Below are positions 8,601-16,199 of a stretch of 21,368 bases of DNA, one piece after another. Numbering within the stretch: the first letter of the stretch is position 1; every line of letters starts with the position of its first letter. The position numbers and the translations under genes were made by a program. This DNA is from a virus: positions 1-21,368 of IMG/VR virus record IMGVR_UViG_3300045999_004663; one strand, 5' to 3'. The notes beneath the pieces were generated by a model. That model did no database searches and was not told the DNA's origin. It saw nothing but the letters and a program-made list of their open reading frames with translations.

Positions 8601-8656
8601 ATAGCTTCTGAGAGTTTCTTTGCTTGTCCCTTAAAGTCTGTGATTTCTTGTTCCAT
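5615..8656 (-). CDS. Large helical virion protein, likely internal/ejection protein (1013 aa)
   Basis: A 1013-aa, largely alpha-helical protein. It begins with a coiled-coil-like stretch (residues ~1-80). Residues ~135-192 then form a region I associate with large phage ejection proteins (GLSGKERFALAALPTDEDR, then VDGKNEAFVRKGDKF). A Gly/Ala-rich hydrophobic segment at ~195-243 (DVAAFGAGAS to LYAATSG) could insert in a membrane. The long remainder is charged and helical, with another Gly/Ala-rich patch near the C-terminus. No lytic transglycosylase motif is evident. Size, composition and position upstream of the terminase genes resemble the gp16-like internal core protein of T7-type phages, but this is inference from gene order, not motif-level homology. 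The start overlaps the stop of the 568-aa gene (TAATG), and the leader is AT-rich without Shine-Dalgarno. Confidence 0.65.
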   Translation of the reverse strand: MEQEITDFKGQAKKLSEAIRGVGFALENAENSDQKADYLNDLILLNNAKMDLESSFAQQQETEKSKLQESQKESFKELEEGSYVSRQTTMPMPKYPSSYAPYFQSPVVNQEQTRSNLIDVASRAFNVDPENIDIDSGLSGKERFALAALPTDEDRVSWLKGKYKEVVPVVVDGKNEAFVRKGDKFIKANDYGTTWGDVAAFGAGASTQALPTVAAVGGGIAGAPSVFGSAALSSGLYAATSGLQDIAIRKALGVDLQPMEVITRQGIVGAISFPIDVATAGTSKFISRRMGRPVVNELERSLKNASNILESSGYNVEVPVGTKFGEAALESQKILSSMYPGSRNAQRLNKNMEQLGNIVQSWNGAGNPERIAQSGIARLKQQQASLVDEIAGKDQRAKNMLTQHFDRKLEKLQVPQFNKEPAGKALNKLLREAEDTEIKINQKNYDNFYDEMDRAGADVSFDDAKKKISSLLNETRREGFKTTDASGIYSLMGRIDDLKQNSVLAKELRSKIQSGETKLTPEVQANLDELSKFGNSLTFQDVASLQKELAAAVPAGGTTGKGDPSKNLASLISTKFNKYVDGLAEGKGMLDKWKAVNASHSSDRLLYERTSPGAALKQALGDTKLSPSQIVDNALSDPRNTTDVLRAVSLAKDAEGNSVEPAIREQLKQAYFSSIGLTSKAGVAPKTIDYNPEMINALWGDSAGKTMSKKLDDLNRAFQVQRLNVDNLTSGDISMLSSAIGEDQTKKVISTIAQKKAAEEELEKFADNKIIELAINKRWDKLTNGELASSAISKNVSSGNVSKIWYSMPVEERKAFSKDFMYELLGSYSATGKPLAKAPFIAMPDAGRFLKDTGQLPGQASSQEGRELIKKMKLVLGDRTTNKFVAAQKMIQASQASGKKTNSNEVRAVVGAGGVSAYLAEGLGSFVQNRIMSAAFGRGALEPFLDVIARDVGSAATEKAYSSMIAKMLTTKAGLAEITDQMGNDPPFAEAMSKMINGIKESEAEAQSEIDSK

Positions 8657-10362
8657 TATTTGGATGGCTGTGTGTATTTGTCGATGACGGATTGAACATC
8701 AGGCGCAAACAACGTGGAATCTTTGCTTTTTGTGGAAAGCCCCGTATTAGAAAAACCTTCAATACCTGATTCTGGAATCTTCATTCTATTGCGAAGTTGC
8801 AAGTATGCCTCTTGGGTTTTAGCGTTTTGCTCCTTAGTTATTTTGCCTTCTTTTATAGCTTTTTCCCGCTCTTCAGGACTTCCGTTTGAAGCATTAAACA
8901 TTTTAATAGTCATGTTTTGAAGCCTATTCCTTAAGTCATCTTTATTTGTTGCTGCTGAAAGGTTTCCATATTGCTGCCAAAATAGAGGCCATTCTTTTTC
9001 CGTCATGTTTCCTGCTGCCGCTCCAGTTGGGGATTTGTCCCTCATGTCTTGCATGACATTAAATGCAATATTTGCATTTATTGAACCAAGCTTTTCTACA
9101 ACCTGTCCCGATGGTGTGCCGGGAACAATCTTGCCAAACCATTCGCCTACTTTTGCTCCGATTGGACTATCTGGCAAATTAGGAATCTCATTAAGTGTTT
9201 GCGCCGCCATGTCAAACATTTGATTTGTTGACGCTGCTTTTTGCCTTACTGCTTCGACTTTAGCTTCTTTTGCTGCTTCAGCTTTTGCTCCGCCTCCGCG
9301 AGTAATTTTTAATCCACCTTCAGGACTTAATTCAAATGTTTCTCCAGCCTGCCCGCCAATGTCTGTTCCACTAACCATAAAGCTGCCATCAGCAAGAGGT
9401 CTAGCATTAACTCGGAATCCTTGGGCAGCCAAACCTTGAACTTGTGCCGCAGTCATCTGGGTTTCCGCCTTTTTTTCTTTTTCAATTGGAGTTCCCCTTG
9501 GCGTCAATTTTGAATCATCTTGAGTTGCTGAAGGTGTAATATCAAGTCCAGCTTGAACAGCTTGAGATTGATCTTGTTCAATTGGTAATCCGACTGTTGG
9601 CGTTCCATCAATATAGCCTGCGCTAGCTATGTCGATAGCAGCTTGAGCTTCTTTAGACAATGTTGGAACATTTCCTTGCCTATCAGGTAGAACCATTCCA
9701 GTATCAACAGCTTGTGTTGATCCCATTGGCATAGCAGGCGCAACAAAAGCCCCGCCTTGCTCAAGAACCCTTTCAGCTGGAAGGCCTTTGGCATAACCCT
9801 GAAGATCAATGATTTTTAGTTTTGTGGAAGGATCATAATAATTGCCAAAGTCGTCCATAAGCGTTGACACTTCAAGGCCACCAACAATCGCTTTTTCAGA
9901 TTTTAGTTTTGTTGGCTTATTTGCCTCGGCTTGCAACTCAGCTATTTTTGAGGCAGTTGCTTGTTTGTATCGCTCTTTTTCAACACCCAGCTCATTAGCC
10001 TTCATTCCAAAACTTAGAACATTGGTGATTGCATTTGACGCCTGTTGAGCATAAGCGGCGGCTTCTATTGGAGACACATTTGGATCGTTGATCTTGTCCA
10101 AATAAGGGGTCAAGCTTGATTTAACATCAATACCAAGGCTTTCGCCCATCTTGATTGCACTCTCGATGCCAGTTACCGCAGCTTTAGTCCCCGCTTCTAG
10201 TTTTTTACGCTCCGCCTTTGCCTCTCCGTATTTCTTAATACCACCAGCAATCTGGCTTCCAAGGTTAGCCATCCCTTCCGCTTGAATATCAGCAGCACGG
10301 GTAAATCCTGAGTAGTCCTGAACAAACAGGCGCGGGTCAATGGTTGATCCTAGTAATGCCAT
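8656..10362 (-). CDS. Virion structural protein, likely internal core protein (568 aa)
   Basis: A 568-aa protein rich in Ala, Gln and Lys. The N-terminal half (residues ~20-170) is predicted helical, with many short amphipathic helices. The C-terminal part contains INANIAFNVMQDMRDKSPTG followed by NMTEKEWPLFWQQYGNL. I recognise this type of segment (SPTGxAxGxxTxxEWPLxxxxxGxL) from podovirus structural proteins. It is flanked by the 355-aa and 1013-aa virion proteins with one-base spacing and a one-base overlap respectively, so the three are probably co-translated and may act together, as gp14/gp15/gp16 do in T7-like phages. That analogy rests on order and size only. No enzyme motif is seen. 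Confidence 0.6.
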   Translation of the reverse strand: MALLGSTIDPRLFVQDYSGFTRAADIQAEGMANLGSQIAGGIKKYGEAKAERKKLEAGTKAAVTGIESAIKMGESLGIDVKSSLTPYLDKINDPNVSPIEAAAYAQQASNAITNVLSFGMKANELGVEKERYKQATASKIAELQAEANKPTKLKSEKAIVGGLEVSTLMDDFGNYYDPSTKLKIIDLQGYAKGLPAERVLEQGGAFVAPAMPMGSTQAVDTGMVLPDRQGNVPTLSKEAQAAIDIASAGYIDGTPTVGLPIEQDQSQAVQAGLDITPSATQDDSKLTPRGTPIEKEKKAETQMTAAQVQGLAAQGFRVNARPLADGSFMVSGTDIGGQAGETFELSPEGGLKITRGGGAKAEAAKEAKVEAVRQKAASTNQMFDMAAQTLNEIPNLPDSPIGAKVGEWFGKIVPGTPSGQVVEKLGSINANIAFNVMQDMRDKSPTGAAAGNMTEKEWPLFWQQYGNLSAATNKDDLRNRLQNMTIKMFNASNGSPEEREKAIKEGKITKEQNAKTQEAYLQLRNRMKIPESGIEGFSNTGLSTKSKDSTLFAPDVQSVIDKYTQPSK

Positions 10363-10363
10363 A

Positions 10364-11431
10364 TTATTTAATAAGTTTGTAATTCACTGCTTTGAAGCCG
10401 TCGATCACAGAAACTGCTTCCGGCGTGATCATCTCAACCTCGTCTGCCATCACACCATAATACAGTGTGCTAGGTTCTGACTTATAGCGGAAGGTGTAGG
10501 TATTGTGGCCACCTGGAGTGCGACCCGTTGGGGTGACATCAAACTTTAAGCGTGGGTCAGAGTATTGTTTACCAATGGCACTGCCGACGGCGGCTCCAAC
10601 AGGACCACCCAACACGGCCCCACCAATCGTGCCAATCATGCTCCCCATCCCCGCTCCATATGATGCCTGTGCTTGTGCGTTGGCCGCTTGAGCAGCAACT
10701 TGATTTTGTCTTTCGGCTGCACCAAGATTAAGACCAGTATCTGGATTAATCAAGCCCGGAGTGCCACGGCCAATTTGTCCCATTCCCATTCCGAGCATTT
10801 GTTGTCCAGATTGATACGACAGCGGTTGTTGACTCAGCAGAGCCAGTCCCGGTTGTGTGTAGAAGCCCTGAGCCGCTGAATACGATTGCTGTGCAGCTTG
10901 CGCTGCTTCAGCCCGTTTGCGCGCCATGACGTCTTCGCGTCCCATCGCCTCACCAACAATGCCAAGATTGCCCCCGAGTCTTCCTGACGCTTGAAAGCTT
11001 TCTCGTGCAAGTTGCTCGTATCCTCGACGTTCTTGTGGACTAACTCCTTGTGCAGACGCTCTGGCTCGTTCGGCTTCAGTAGCAAATCCCTGAACTGCCG
11101 CTGCCTGTTCTGGTGAAAGACCTTGCATAACACCACGGGCCAATCCCGCTTGTCCAGCCATTTGACCCAGTTCGCCCTCACGCGCCGCTCCCAGTTGTTG
11201 TCCAGCTTCTTGTGACGCCATTCGACTCAGGCCGAACAATCCTTCTTGTCCGCCGACACCACCCAAGAAGCTGGAAATGTCTCCAAGATTAAGCTTTTGG
11301 AACTCTGGACGGAATTCCTTTTCAAAACCAAGAACTGAAGGAAGTGCTTGTCCATAAGCTGCAACATATTTGCTTATGTCCTTAGCGTAATTTGCTTTTG
11401 GTGCTTTCACCTCATCTGGCTTTGATCCCAT
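10364..11431 (-). CDS. Gly/Ala-rich virion protein with C-terminal S74/chaperone-like domain (355 aa)
   Basis: Residues 1-250 are Ala, Gln and Gly rich and look helical or flexible. Residues ~258-290 (GMGSMIGTIGGAVLGGPVGA and following) form a glycine-rich hydrophobic segment capable of entering a membrane. Residues 291-355 start SDPRLKFDVTPTG and include YYGVMADEVEMITPEAV and a terminal VNYKLI. This matches the pattern of the peptidase S74/intramolecular chaperone domains found at the ends of fibres and of many podovirus tail or core proteins. In that family the Ser of the SD-RLK motif is the self-cleavage nucleophile; whether this copy cleaves is unknown. The start is preceded by the AT-rich leader AATAATAAAAAT. 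It is probably a tail or internal core component acting with the next two genes. Confidence 0.65.
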   Translation of the reverse strand: MGSKPDEVKAPKANYAKDISKYVAAYGQALPSVLGFEKEFRPEFQKLNLGDISSFLGGVGGQEGLFGLSRMASQEAGQQLGAAREGELGQMAGQAGLARGVMQGLSPEQAAAVQGFATEAERARASAQGVSPQERRGYEQLARESFQASGRLGGNLGIVGEAMGREDVMARKRAEAAQAAQQSYSAAQGFYTQPGLALLSQQPLSYQSGQQMLGMGMGQIGRGTPGLINPDTGLNLGAAERQNQVAAQAANAQAQASYGAGMGSMIGTIGGAVLGGPVGAAVGSAIGKQYSDPRLKFDVTPTGRTPGGHNTYTFRYKSEPSTLYYGVMADEVEMITPEAVSVIDGFKAVNYKLIK

Positions 11432-11438
11432 ATTTTTA

Positions 11439-11762
11439 TTATTTGAGTTTTGAGTAAAATTTTTGCATGTCGTGCATTCTTATCCGAGTAGAATTCTTAA
11501 ATTCACGCTGGTATGCGATGTATTTAAAGTCATCTCGGAATTTTCTAAGAGATTTCTGCATGTCTCCGACGCACATGGTAACGAAGAGCGTGTTGGAATG
11601 GTAAAGCTCACAGGCTTGCTTTGGATTTTCATTTTGAGCGTAGAAGCATAAGGCGAAACATTCAGAATCAGAAATAACAACGCCAAAGCATAGATGCCAA
11701 TAAAGCAATTTATGAAAGTCTTCTCCATATATCTTTAGTGCTTCTGTAACATGCTGATTCAT
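11439..11762 (-). CDS. Hypothetical protein, 107 aa
   Basis: No family recognised. The start is placed at the ATG at 11762, one base after the stop of the fibre gene, because upstream codons lie within that gene. The protein is Cys- and aromatic-rich (WHLCFGVVISDSECFALCFY) and has a basic C-terminal third (QKSLRKFRDDFKYIAYQREF, then MHDMQKFYSKLK). The hydrophobic middle is too interrupted for a clear membrane helix. It lies between the fibre and the 355-aa virion protein in the late operon, so a structural, chaperone or fibre-assembly role is possible, but nothing in the sequence shows which. Confidence 0.65.
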   Translation of the reverse strand: MNQHVTEALKIYGEDFHKLLYWHLCFGVVISDSECFALCFYAQNENPKQACELYHSNTLFVTMCVGDMQKSLRKFRDDFKYIAYQREFKNSTRIRMHDMQKFYSKLK

Positions 11763-11763
11763 T

Positions 11764-12501
11764 TCAACCAAACACCAACAATGAATTATTGGAAAGATTT
11801 GCTGGAGAACCACCCGTGGCTTCAATTAACAGATTGAATTGCGTTGTTGTGTGAGAGCTTGGATTTGACGCGAAACCATTAATAGTAGTTCCTGAATCAT
11901 AAACACCCCCAACGACAACATAAGCAGTAGATGGCAAAGCTGTTGTCATCGTGACAGTGAATAATCCAGTTCCGGTTTTAAGAACAGATGCGATATTTCC
12001 ACTCGCATAAAGATATCTATTGGTATTTGCAAAATCAAGTCCACCTGTGGAATTTCGACCAGCGTCAAATGCACACCATGCTCTTGCTCCATAAATAGGA
12101 GCGGTTCCTGTTTGCGCTCCGTTAAGTTTTGGAGCCGTGATTGACGCATCAACAATATTGGATGTCGTTACGGTTGCTCCAGCAGGAAAAGCCCCACTCC
12201 CTAATTTTGATGGATCGATAGCAGCAGCCGCATTGATGTCGGCATTAAGAATAGTGCCATCAAGAATATTACTTGAAGTAACTGCCCCAGCAGAAATTGA
12301 ATTTGCCGTAACAGCCCCGGTAGCAAGCTCATTTGCAGTAATCCCCTGAGAACGGACTTTTAGCTGACCAGAAGCGACCTCAAGGGTAGTTCCCAAAATG
12401 GCGTCTGAAGTCATCGTCGTTTGATCGATGATATTGTTCATTTTCGAGCTAGTGATCGTGTCAGTGGCTGTAAATGTATAAGTTGTATTGACTGCGCCCA
12501 T
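11764..12501 (-). CDS. Tail fibre-like protein (245 aa)
   Basis: The N-terminal half is built from short repeating Ala/Thr/Ser/Asn-rich beta segments such as NELATGAVTANSISAGAVTS and SNILDGTILNADINAAAAI, typical of trimeric phage fibre shafts. Residues ~135-245 form a distinct globular domain beginning IYGARAWCAFDAG and including YASGNIASVLKTGTGLFTV, MTTALPSTAYVVVGG and LLIEATGG. I recognise this as a C-terminal fibre head found in many environmental phages. It would be a trimeric virion protein contacting the host surface, fixed to the tail by its first ~30 residues. At 245 aa it is short for a complete receptor-binding fibre. The start at 12501 follows the hub gene stop by three bases. Confidence 0.75.
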   Translation of the reverse strand: MGAVNTTYTFTATDTITSSKMNNIIDQTTMTSDAILGTTLEVASGQLKVRSQGITANELATGAVTANSISAGAVTSSNILDGTILNADINAAAAIDPSKLGSGAFPAGATVTTSNIVDASITAPKLNGAQTGTAPIYGARAWCAFDAGRNSTGGLDFANTNRYLYASGNIASVLKTGTGLFTVTMTTALPSTAYVVVGGVYDSGTTINGFASNPSSHTTTQFNLLIEATGGSPANLSNNSLLVFG

Positions 12502-12504
12502 GTT

Positions 12505-15198
12505 TTATTTCTGTGAAACGATTTGCCTATTTGTTACTGAACCCGCGACTTTGATTGAATTGATCTTGGGTGATCCGATGGTTCTTGTCAAGATCATAGT
12601 TCCAGTGTATCCCCTGATTCCTGCCAGCCTGCATCGAATGCTTGCTGTCTCTGCTTCATTTGCAGTGCTTGGAGCTAATACAACACCACCTAAGAACTGA
12701 GTAGTTGTCCCAATCTCGGAAGCATTGTCTGGATCTTCTGCTGCAAAGGCTATTGAATACTCTCCCGTATCACCAGCAAGGTTCTGCATGATGATTTGAG
12801 CATCCGTGAACCTTTTCCGCTCCATCGTCTTCAAATCATAGCCCCGAGTGGTCAATGATGCGTTGATTGGGGCGGTAACAAGCCCTACGCCAACATTTAC
12901 TACGTTAAGACGGTCAACTGAATTCTCAACAGCATCAATTTGATGCAATCCACCATTCCCCGTGACTGCATACAGTTCATTTCTGACTCCAGCTCCTCCC
13001 GTAATAAGGTTTTTAATCAAAAACCGCGAATCACCATATGTGTCTAAAGACTCCCAACCTTTGTTTTTGAAGTTATACACCAAAACCGAGTTGTTTCCAT
13101 AAGCGTCATCAGCTCCAACTACGGAGTCAAGTGCAACAGCAAGGTAGTATCGGTTGTCAAACAAGATCCCGACAGCTTCTGATGCGTAATCTTTGTTGAT
13201 TCGGTCAATATATGGCTGGATATTTTTTGACACTGGCTCATCAGACCCACGAAGGTTGTAATCATTTAGGAACTCTAGTGAATAAACACCATCATCAGAC
13301 AGAAACATCATAGTGTTTCCTCTCATAACCACCGATTTTCGAGCTAGACATCCAATTTCAGACGTAAGTTCTTTTACAGTGCAGTCTAAAAGGCTTCCAA
13401 GTGTCCCTTTTACGATATGTAGGCTGTTCCTGTTGAGAACCACCAGCGCGTCATCATAATATCCGTGCATTCCAACAACGTAGTCGGCTGTCCCACCACT
13501 AATTCGGAATTGATTCTGAATTTGGTCAAAAGTGGTAGTATCTAGAATGTCGGAAACCGAGATTTCATCAGTAATCTTCCGATTCGTAAAGGAAACCGCA
13601 TTAAATGCTCCAGATTGCTCGTAGTAATAAGGCACCCAAAGTCTTCGCTGGAAGTGAACTCCCCAAGGTGCTCCCGGTTGGTGCATAAAGCCACCACCAA
13701 CGCTAAATCGTCCACCAAATTCAAAAACATCTGTGCTTGACGTATTATAATTCCCAACAGGGGCATACCACTTAATGGTTGTGGTCGTGGCCTCAGTAAC
13801 TTGATATTCCTTCCCAAGCATTTCAGCAAAGTCGGGAGTAATGGTTTGCCTTACAACAATAATGTCTCCTATTTTTATAGACACGTTACCAGCAACCGTT
13901 GCTGTCACAAGACCATCAACAATATCAACATCTTTTGCTGTAATGTTAAATGTCTGTGGTTGAGTGTAAGTTCCACCTGGAGACAATGTAAATCCATCTG
14001 TCGCCGTAGCCGCATTAGTATTAAACGTGACTGTCTGGCTGGTAGTGAAAACGTAAGTAAAAGAATCTTGGGTTGGGACCGTAGCAACGACAAACGACCC
14101 ATTCGCGGGCGTTCCACCCGTTAATCCAGCAATAGTAATGGCCGTTCCCACAACCAACCCATGTTCCAGCAAATTCACTAAAACTGATGTGGTTCCAGCT
14201 TGAGAAGCAGAAATAATTGGTCTTCCGTTGGGGAACCATTCAAGAGCCTGTTGACTATCACGGAATAACATTACCTTATCAAATAACTGAATCATATCGG
14301 TGTCTCCACCTAGTGATTGTCCAGAAGGATATGGAATATTCGTTACTGCAAAAGTAGCCAAGTCGATCTTCTTTGCCACAGTATCCATCGCAACAATGGC
14401 GTATTCCTTGTTGTTGGTATTTGGATCACTAAATATACAAGATGCCCTAACGTTGGCGTTGGCTACGTCATTGATCACCATCTGAGACAGCGTTCCAACC
14501 TTGTCCGTTGGTGGGGTGGTCACTCCTATAATCGTGTAGTCAAGTGAGTTTGCATCAAAGTAAGTAAGCTTGTAGTTTCCATTGAACGACGTATCCAAGC
14601 CCGCAATTGTTGCCCAACCTGAAGTGCCAGCATCAAACCCATGGGCCGTAACGGTAATGCGCACGGTATCTGTTGCAGGAATCGTGACATTGGAAATAGT
14701 CTTGGAAGTGGATGTAATTACTTCTGAAACTGGTGAGACAGCAGAAACCGTATATGGGCCAACACCGCCAACCAGCGAATAGGTAATGCTTGATCCGCTT
14801 GCAGTAGTTGCTGTGAAAACACCATTTGGATCAGTGCCAGCAGTGTATCCAATTCCAGCGATATTCAACGTGGAACCATTGGTCAGACCGTGAGCTGATG
14901 CGGTAGTAAGCGTCACAACACCAGCAGTGACAGAGGCAGCAGTAATCAATACGCTTGATCCAATTAAATAGAATGGCAACTGCAAAGGTGTCTCTCCAGT
15001 GGTTAACGCCGTGGTTTTCTCTACAACACCCTTGCGAGGCTTCCAATATCCCTCCATGCGCCCATTCAACGACTCCCGAACCTCGCCCTCTTGGAGCTGG
15101 TTCAACTGAAGTCTTTGGTTCACGCTAAAGAAGCCACGATCAACGTCTTCGCCAATCGCATCATCCCCCGCGCTACCACTCTGGGCGAATTGGGACAT
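12505..15198 (-). CDS. Tail hub/nozzle (stabilisation-type) protein with inserted beta domains (897 aa)
   Basis: The N-terminus (VNQRLQLNQLQEGEVRESLN, then GYWKPRKGVVE) and the C-terminal half (DALVVLNRNSLHIVKGTLG, MMFLSDDGVYSLE, NSVLVYNFKNKGWESLDTYG) match beta-propeller tail proteins of the P22 gp10 / T7 gp12 nozzle type. In these the propeller extends the tail tube below the portal and adaptor. Three copies of an xHGLxxGxxxxIxG beta motif occur at about residues 102-115, 185-200 and 345-358, marking small immunoglobulin-like or FCCH-like domains inserted in the N-terminal half. They make the protein longer than classical nozzles and could decorate the tail. The stop of the 86-aa gene upstream overlaps this start by one base. 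Confidence 0.75.
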   Translation of the reverse strand: MSQFAQSGSAGDDAIGEDVDRGFFSVNQRLQLNQLQEGEVRESLNGRMEGYWKPRKGVVEKTTALTTGETPLQLPFYLIGSSVLITAASVTAGVVTLTTASAHGLTNGSTLNIAGIGYTAGTDPNGVFTATTASGSSITYSLVGGVGPYTVSAVSPVSEVITSTSKTISNVTIPATDTVRITVTAHGFDAGTSGWATIAGLDTSFNGNYKLTYFDANSLDYTIIGVTTPPTDKVGTLSQMVINDVANANVRASCIFSDPNTNNKEYAIVAMDTVAKKIDLATFAVTNIPYPSGQSLGGDTDMIQLFDKVMLFRDSQQALEWFPNGRPIISASQAGTTSVLVNLLEHGLVVGTAITIAGLTGGTPANGSFVVATVPTQDSFTYVFTTSQTVTFNTNAATATDGFTLSPGGTYTQPQTFNITAKDVDIVDGLVTATVAGNVSIKIGDIIVVRQTITPDFAEMLGKEYQVTEATTTTIKWYAPVGNYNTSSTDVFEFGGRFSVGGGFMHQPGAPWGVHFQRRLWVPYYYEQSGAFNAVSFTNRKITDEISVSDILDTTTFDQIQNQFRISGGTADYVVGMHGYYDDALVVLNRNSLHIVKGTLGSLLDCTVKELTSEIGCLARKSVVMRGNTMMFLSDDGVYSLEFLNDYNLRGSDEPVSKNIQPYIDRINKDYASEAVGILFDNRYYLAVALDSVVGADDAYGNNSVLVYNFKNKGWESLDTYGDSRFLIKNLITGGAGVRNELYAVTGNGGLHQIDAVENSVDRLNVVNVGVGLVTAPINASLTTRGYDLKTMERKRFTDAQIIMQNLAGDTGEYSIAFAAEDPDNASEIGTTTQFLGGVVLAPSTANEAETASIRCRLAGIRGYTGTMILTRTIGSPKINSIKVAGSVTNRQIVSQK

Positions 15199-15458
15199 TA
15201 CGCGTAGTAAACGATAACCACACCGGATGTCAGGACCACAGAGCTGAAATCACCACCAATACCCAAGCCAGCCGGAAGGGTAATGGTCTGCAGCCGCGAT
15301 GCACCAGTAATGCTGCCGGATGCACTCGCAACAGTCGCCAATACAGCGTCATTCACAACCTGAATCCATCGGATCTTGCCTGTGTAAGTAGTTGCAGCAG
15401 CAGAAAGCACAATGCCTCCACCTTGACCTTGTAAATCCCAACTAATTGCGCTTGCCAT
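15198..15458 (-). CDS. Small structural-like protein (86 aa)
   Basis: The first complete well-supported gene of the leftward late operon. The start is placed at the ATG at 15458 (product begins MASAISWDLQGQGGGIVLSA) rather than the upstream in-frame ATG at 15491, because the preceding codons (MYIALVTLYLF) look non-coding and the A/T-rich leader CTTTACTTATTT matches other late starts. The protein is Gly/Ser/Thr/Val rich and predicted all-beta (KIRWIQVVNDAVLATVASAS, then LQTITLPAGLGIGGDFSSVV, ending VIVYYA). Similar short all-beta proteins occur near structural genes of environmental phages. A decoration or tail role is inferred. The stop overlaps the ATG of the tail hub gene by one base. Confidence 0.7.
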   Translation of the reverse strand: MASAISWDLQGQGGGIVLSAAATTYTGKIRWIQVVNDAVLATVASASGSITGASRLQTITLPAGLGIGGDFSSVVLTSGVVIVYYA

Positions 15459-15472
15459 AAATAAGTAAAGTG

Positions 15473-15562
15473 TCACCAATGCAATATACAATGGTTCAGC
15501 CGGAAACTACCAGATATCTTACCGTTGTCAACTACATTCTGCAATAGGCCCCCTTTAGCCAT
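15473..15562 (-). CDS. Possible 29-aa leader peptide upstream of the late operon
   Basis: A 30-codon frame beginning MAKGGLLQNVVDNGKISGSF. It starts after an AT-rich leader (TTTTTTAAAA) like those of the neighbouring late genes and ends 14 bases before the 86-aa gene start. It has no recognisable family and is too short for coding statistics, so it may be chance. If real, it would be the first cistron of the late transcript and a possible leader peptide. Confidence 0.25.
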   Translation of the reverse strand: MAKGGLLQNVVDNGKISGSFRLNHCILHW

Positions 15563-15679
15563 TTTTAAAAAATTGATGCCGTCACTATATTCAAAGGCCC
15601 CGTTGAGAAATAATTCCTTTGGCGACTAGACCGCTTGAGGTGTTCGCCCGACCACCGGATGCGATCCCCCCCGCCCCCT

Positions 15680-15712
15680 ATTGCACATGACTTGCAATTG
15701 CACGTGACTTGC
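15680..15712. repeat. Tandem 16-bp direct repeat (ATTGCACRTGACTTGC)
   Basis: Two copies, at 15680-15695 (ATTGCACATGACTTGC) and 15697-15712 (ATTGCACGTGACTTGC), differ at one base and have a 17-bp period. The second contains the palindrome CACGTG. Tandem, nearly identical sites in a divergent control region suggest repeated protein-binding sites; no protein can be named. Confidence 0.6.
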
Positions 15713-15720
15713 GAATGAAC

Positions 15721-15897
15721 CGCTTGTTGCGAATGAGTCTCAATATCGAATGAAACGCTTGTTTGAAACGCCCGCTTGTTGAGTAAGATGATCAACTTGG
15801 TAAGGTAACGCGTGCGCCTATTTAAACGATCGTTTGAAACGCGTGATTGGATACGTGGTGCGGTCCGGTGCGACATGCCAACACTTGTTTGAATCGC
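15721..15897. repeat. Degenerate repeats of CGCTTGTTTGAAACGC
   Basis: The best copy is at 15756-15771. Copies with two mismatches lie at 15827-15842 (CGATCGTTTGAAACGC) and 15882-15897 (CACTTGTTTGAATCGC). Partial copies starting CGCTTGTTG are at 15721 and 15773. The core GTTTGAAAC is a perfect palindrome around a central G, as expected for a dimeric DNA-binding protein. The spacing is about 50-70 bp rather than regular, so operator-like or iteron-like sites are the likeliest reading. Confidence 0.55.
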
Positions 15898-15942
15898 CTG
15901 CTTGAATCGGATGTTTGCCGTGGTGTCGTCGCTTGCTTACAG

Positions 15943-15967
15943 ATGCACATTTGTTGCGTTTGTGCAT
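15943..15967. repeat. 7-bp inverted repeat ATGCACA / TGTGCAT
   Basis: ATGCACA at 15943-15949 and TGTGCAT at 15961-15967 are perfect inverted copies separated by 11 bases. They could form a hairpin or a dimer-binding site. The half-site shares TGCAC with the tandem repeat at 15680, hinting at one binding protein for both. Confidence 0.4.
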
Positions 15968-16109
15968 TGCCGTGCCAAGTGACAAGTTAGAGATGCGTTA
16001 GATGAAAATCGCTTTGAATTGTCGCCCGGTAGGTGAGTGCCATATCAGTGTCCGACGCGCAGAATAGGCATCCTAGAGCTATACTCGGATTATCGACAAA
16101 CTACGGTGC

Positions 16110-16140
16110 TTGACATGGTTAGCCAATACGTGGTTAAAAT
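16110..16140 (+). promoter_or_regulatory. Candidate rightward promoter
   Basis: TTGACA at 16110-16115 matches the -35 consensus exactly. TTAAAA or TAAAAT at 16134-16140 could serve as a -10 with 18-19 bp spacing. It faces the early genes but lies about 640 bp upstream of the first one, so a long leader or further promoters would be needed. The host sigma consensus is unknown, so confidence is low. Confidence 0.25.
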
Positions 16141-16199
16141 CCTGCGGAGCAAAGAAGGAGACAAGGTTCGTAATCGTTCGGCGTAACGGAGTGAAGCCG

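Noticed and set aside
15565-15876. Minus-strand 103-codon frame upstream of the late operon
   Set aside because: It lies across the repeat array, has a biased Arg/Ser composition typical of non-coding DNA, and shows no motif.
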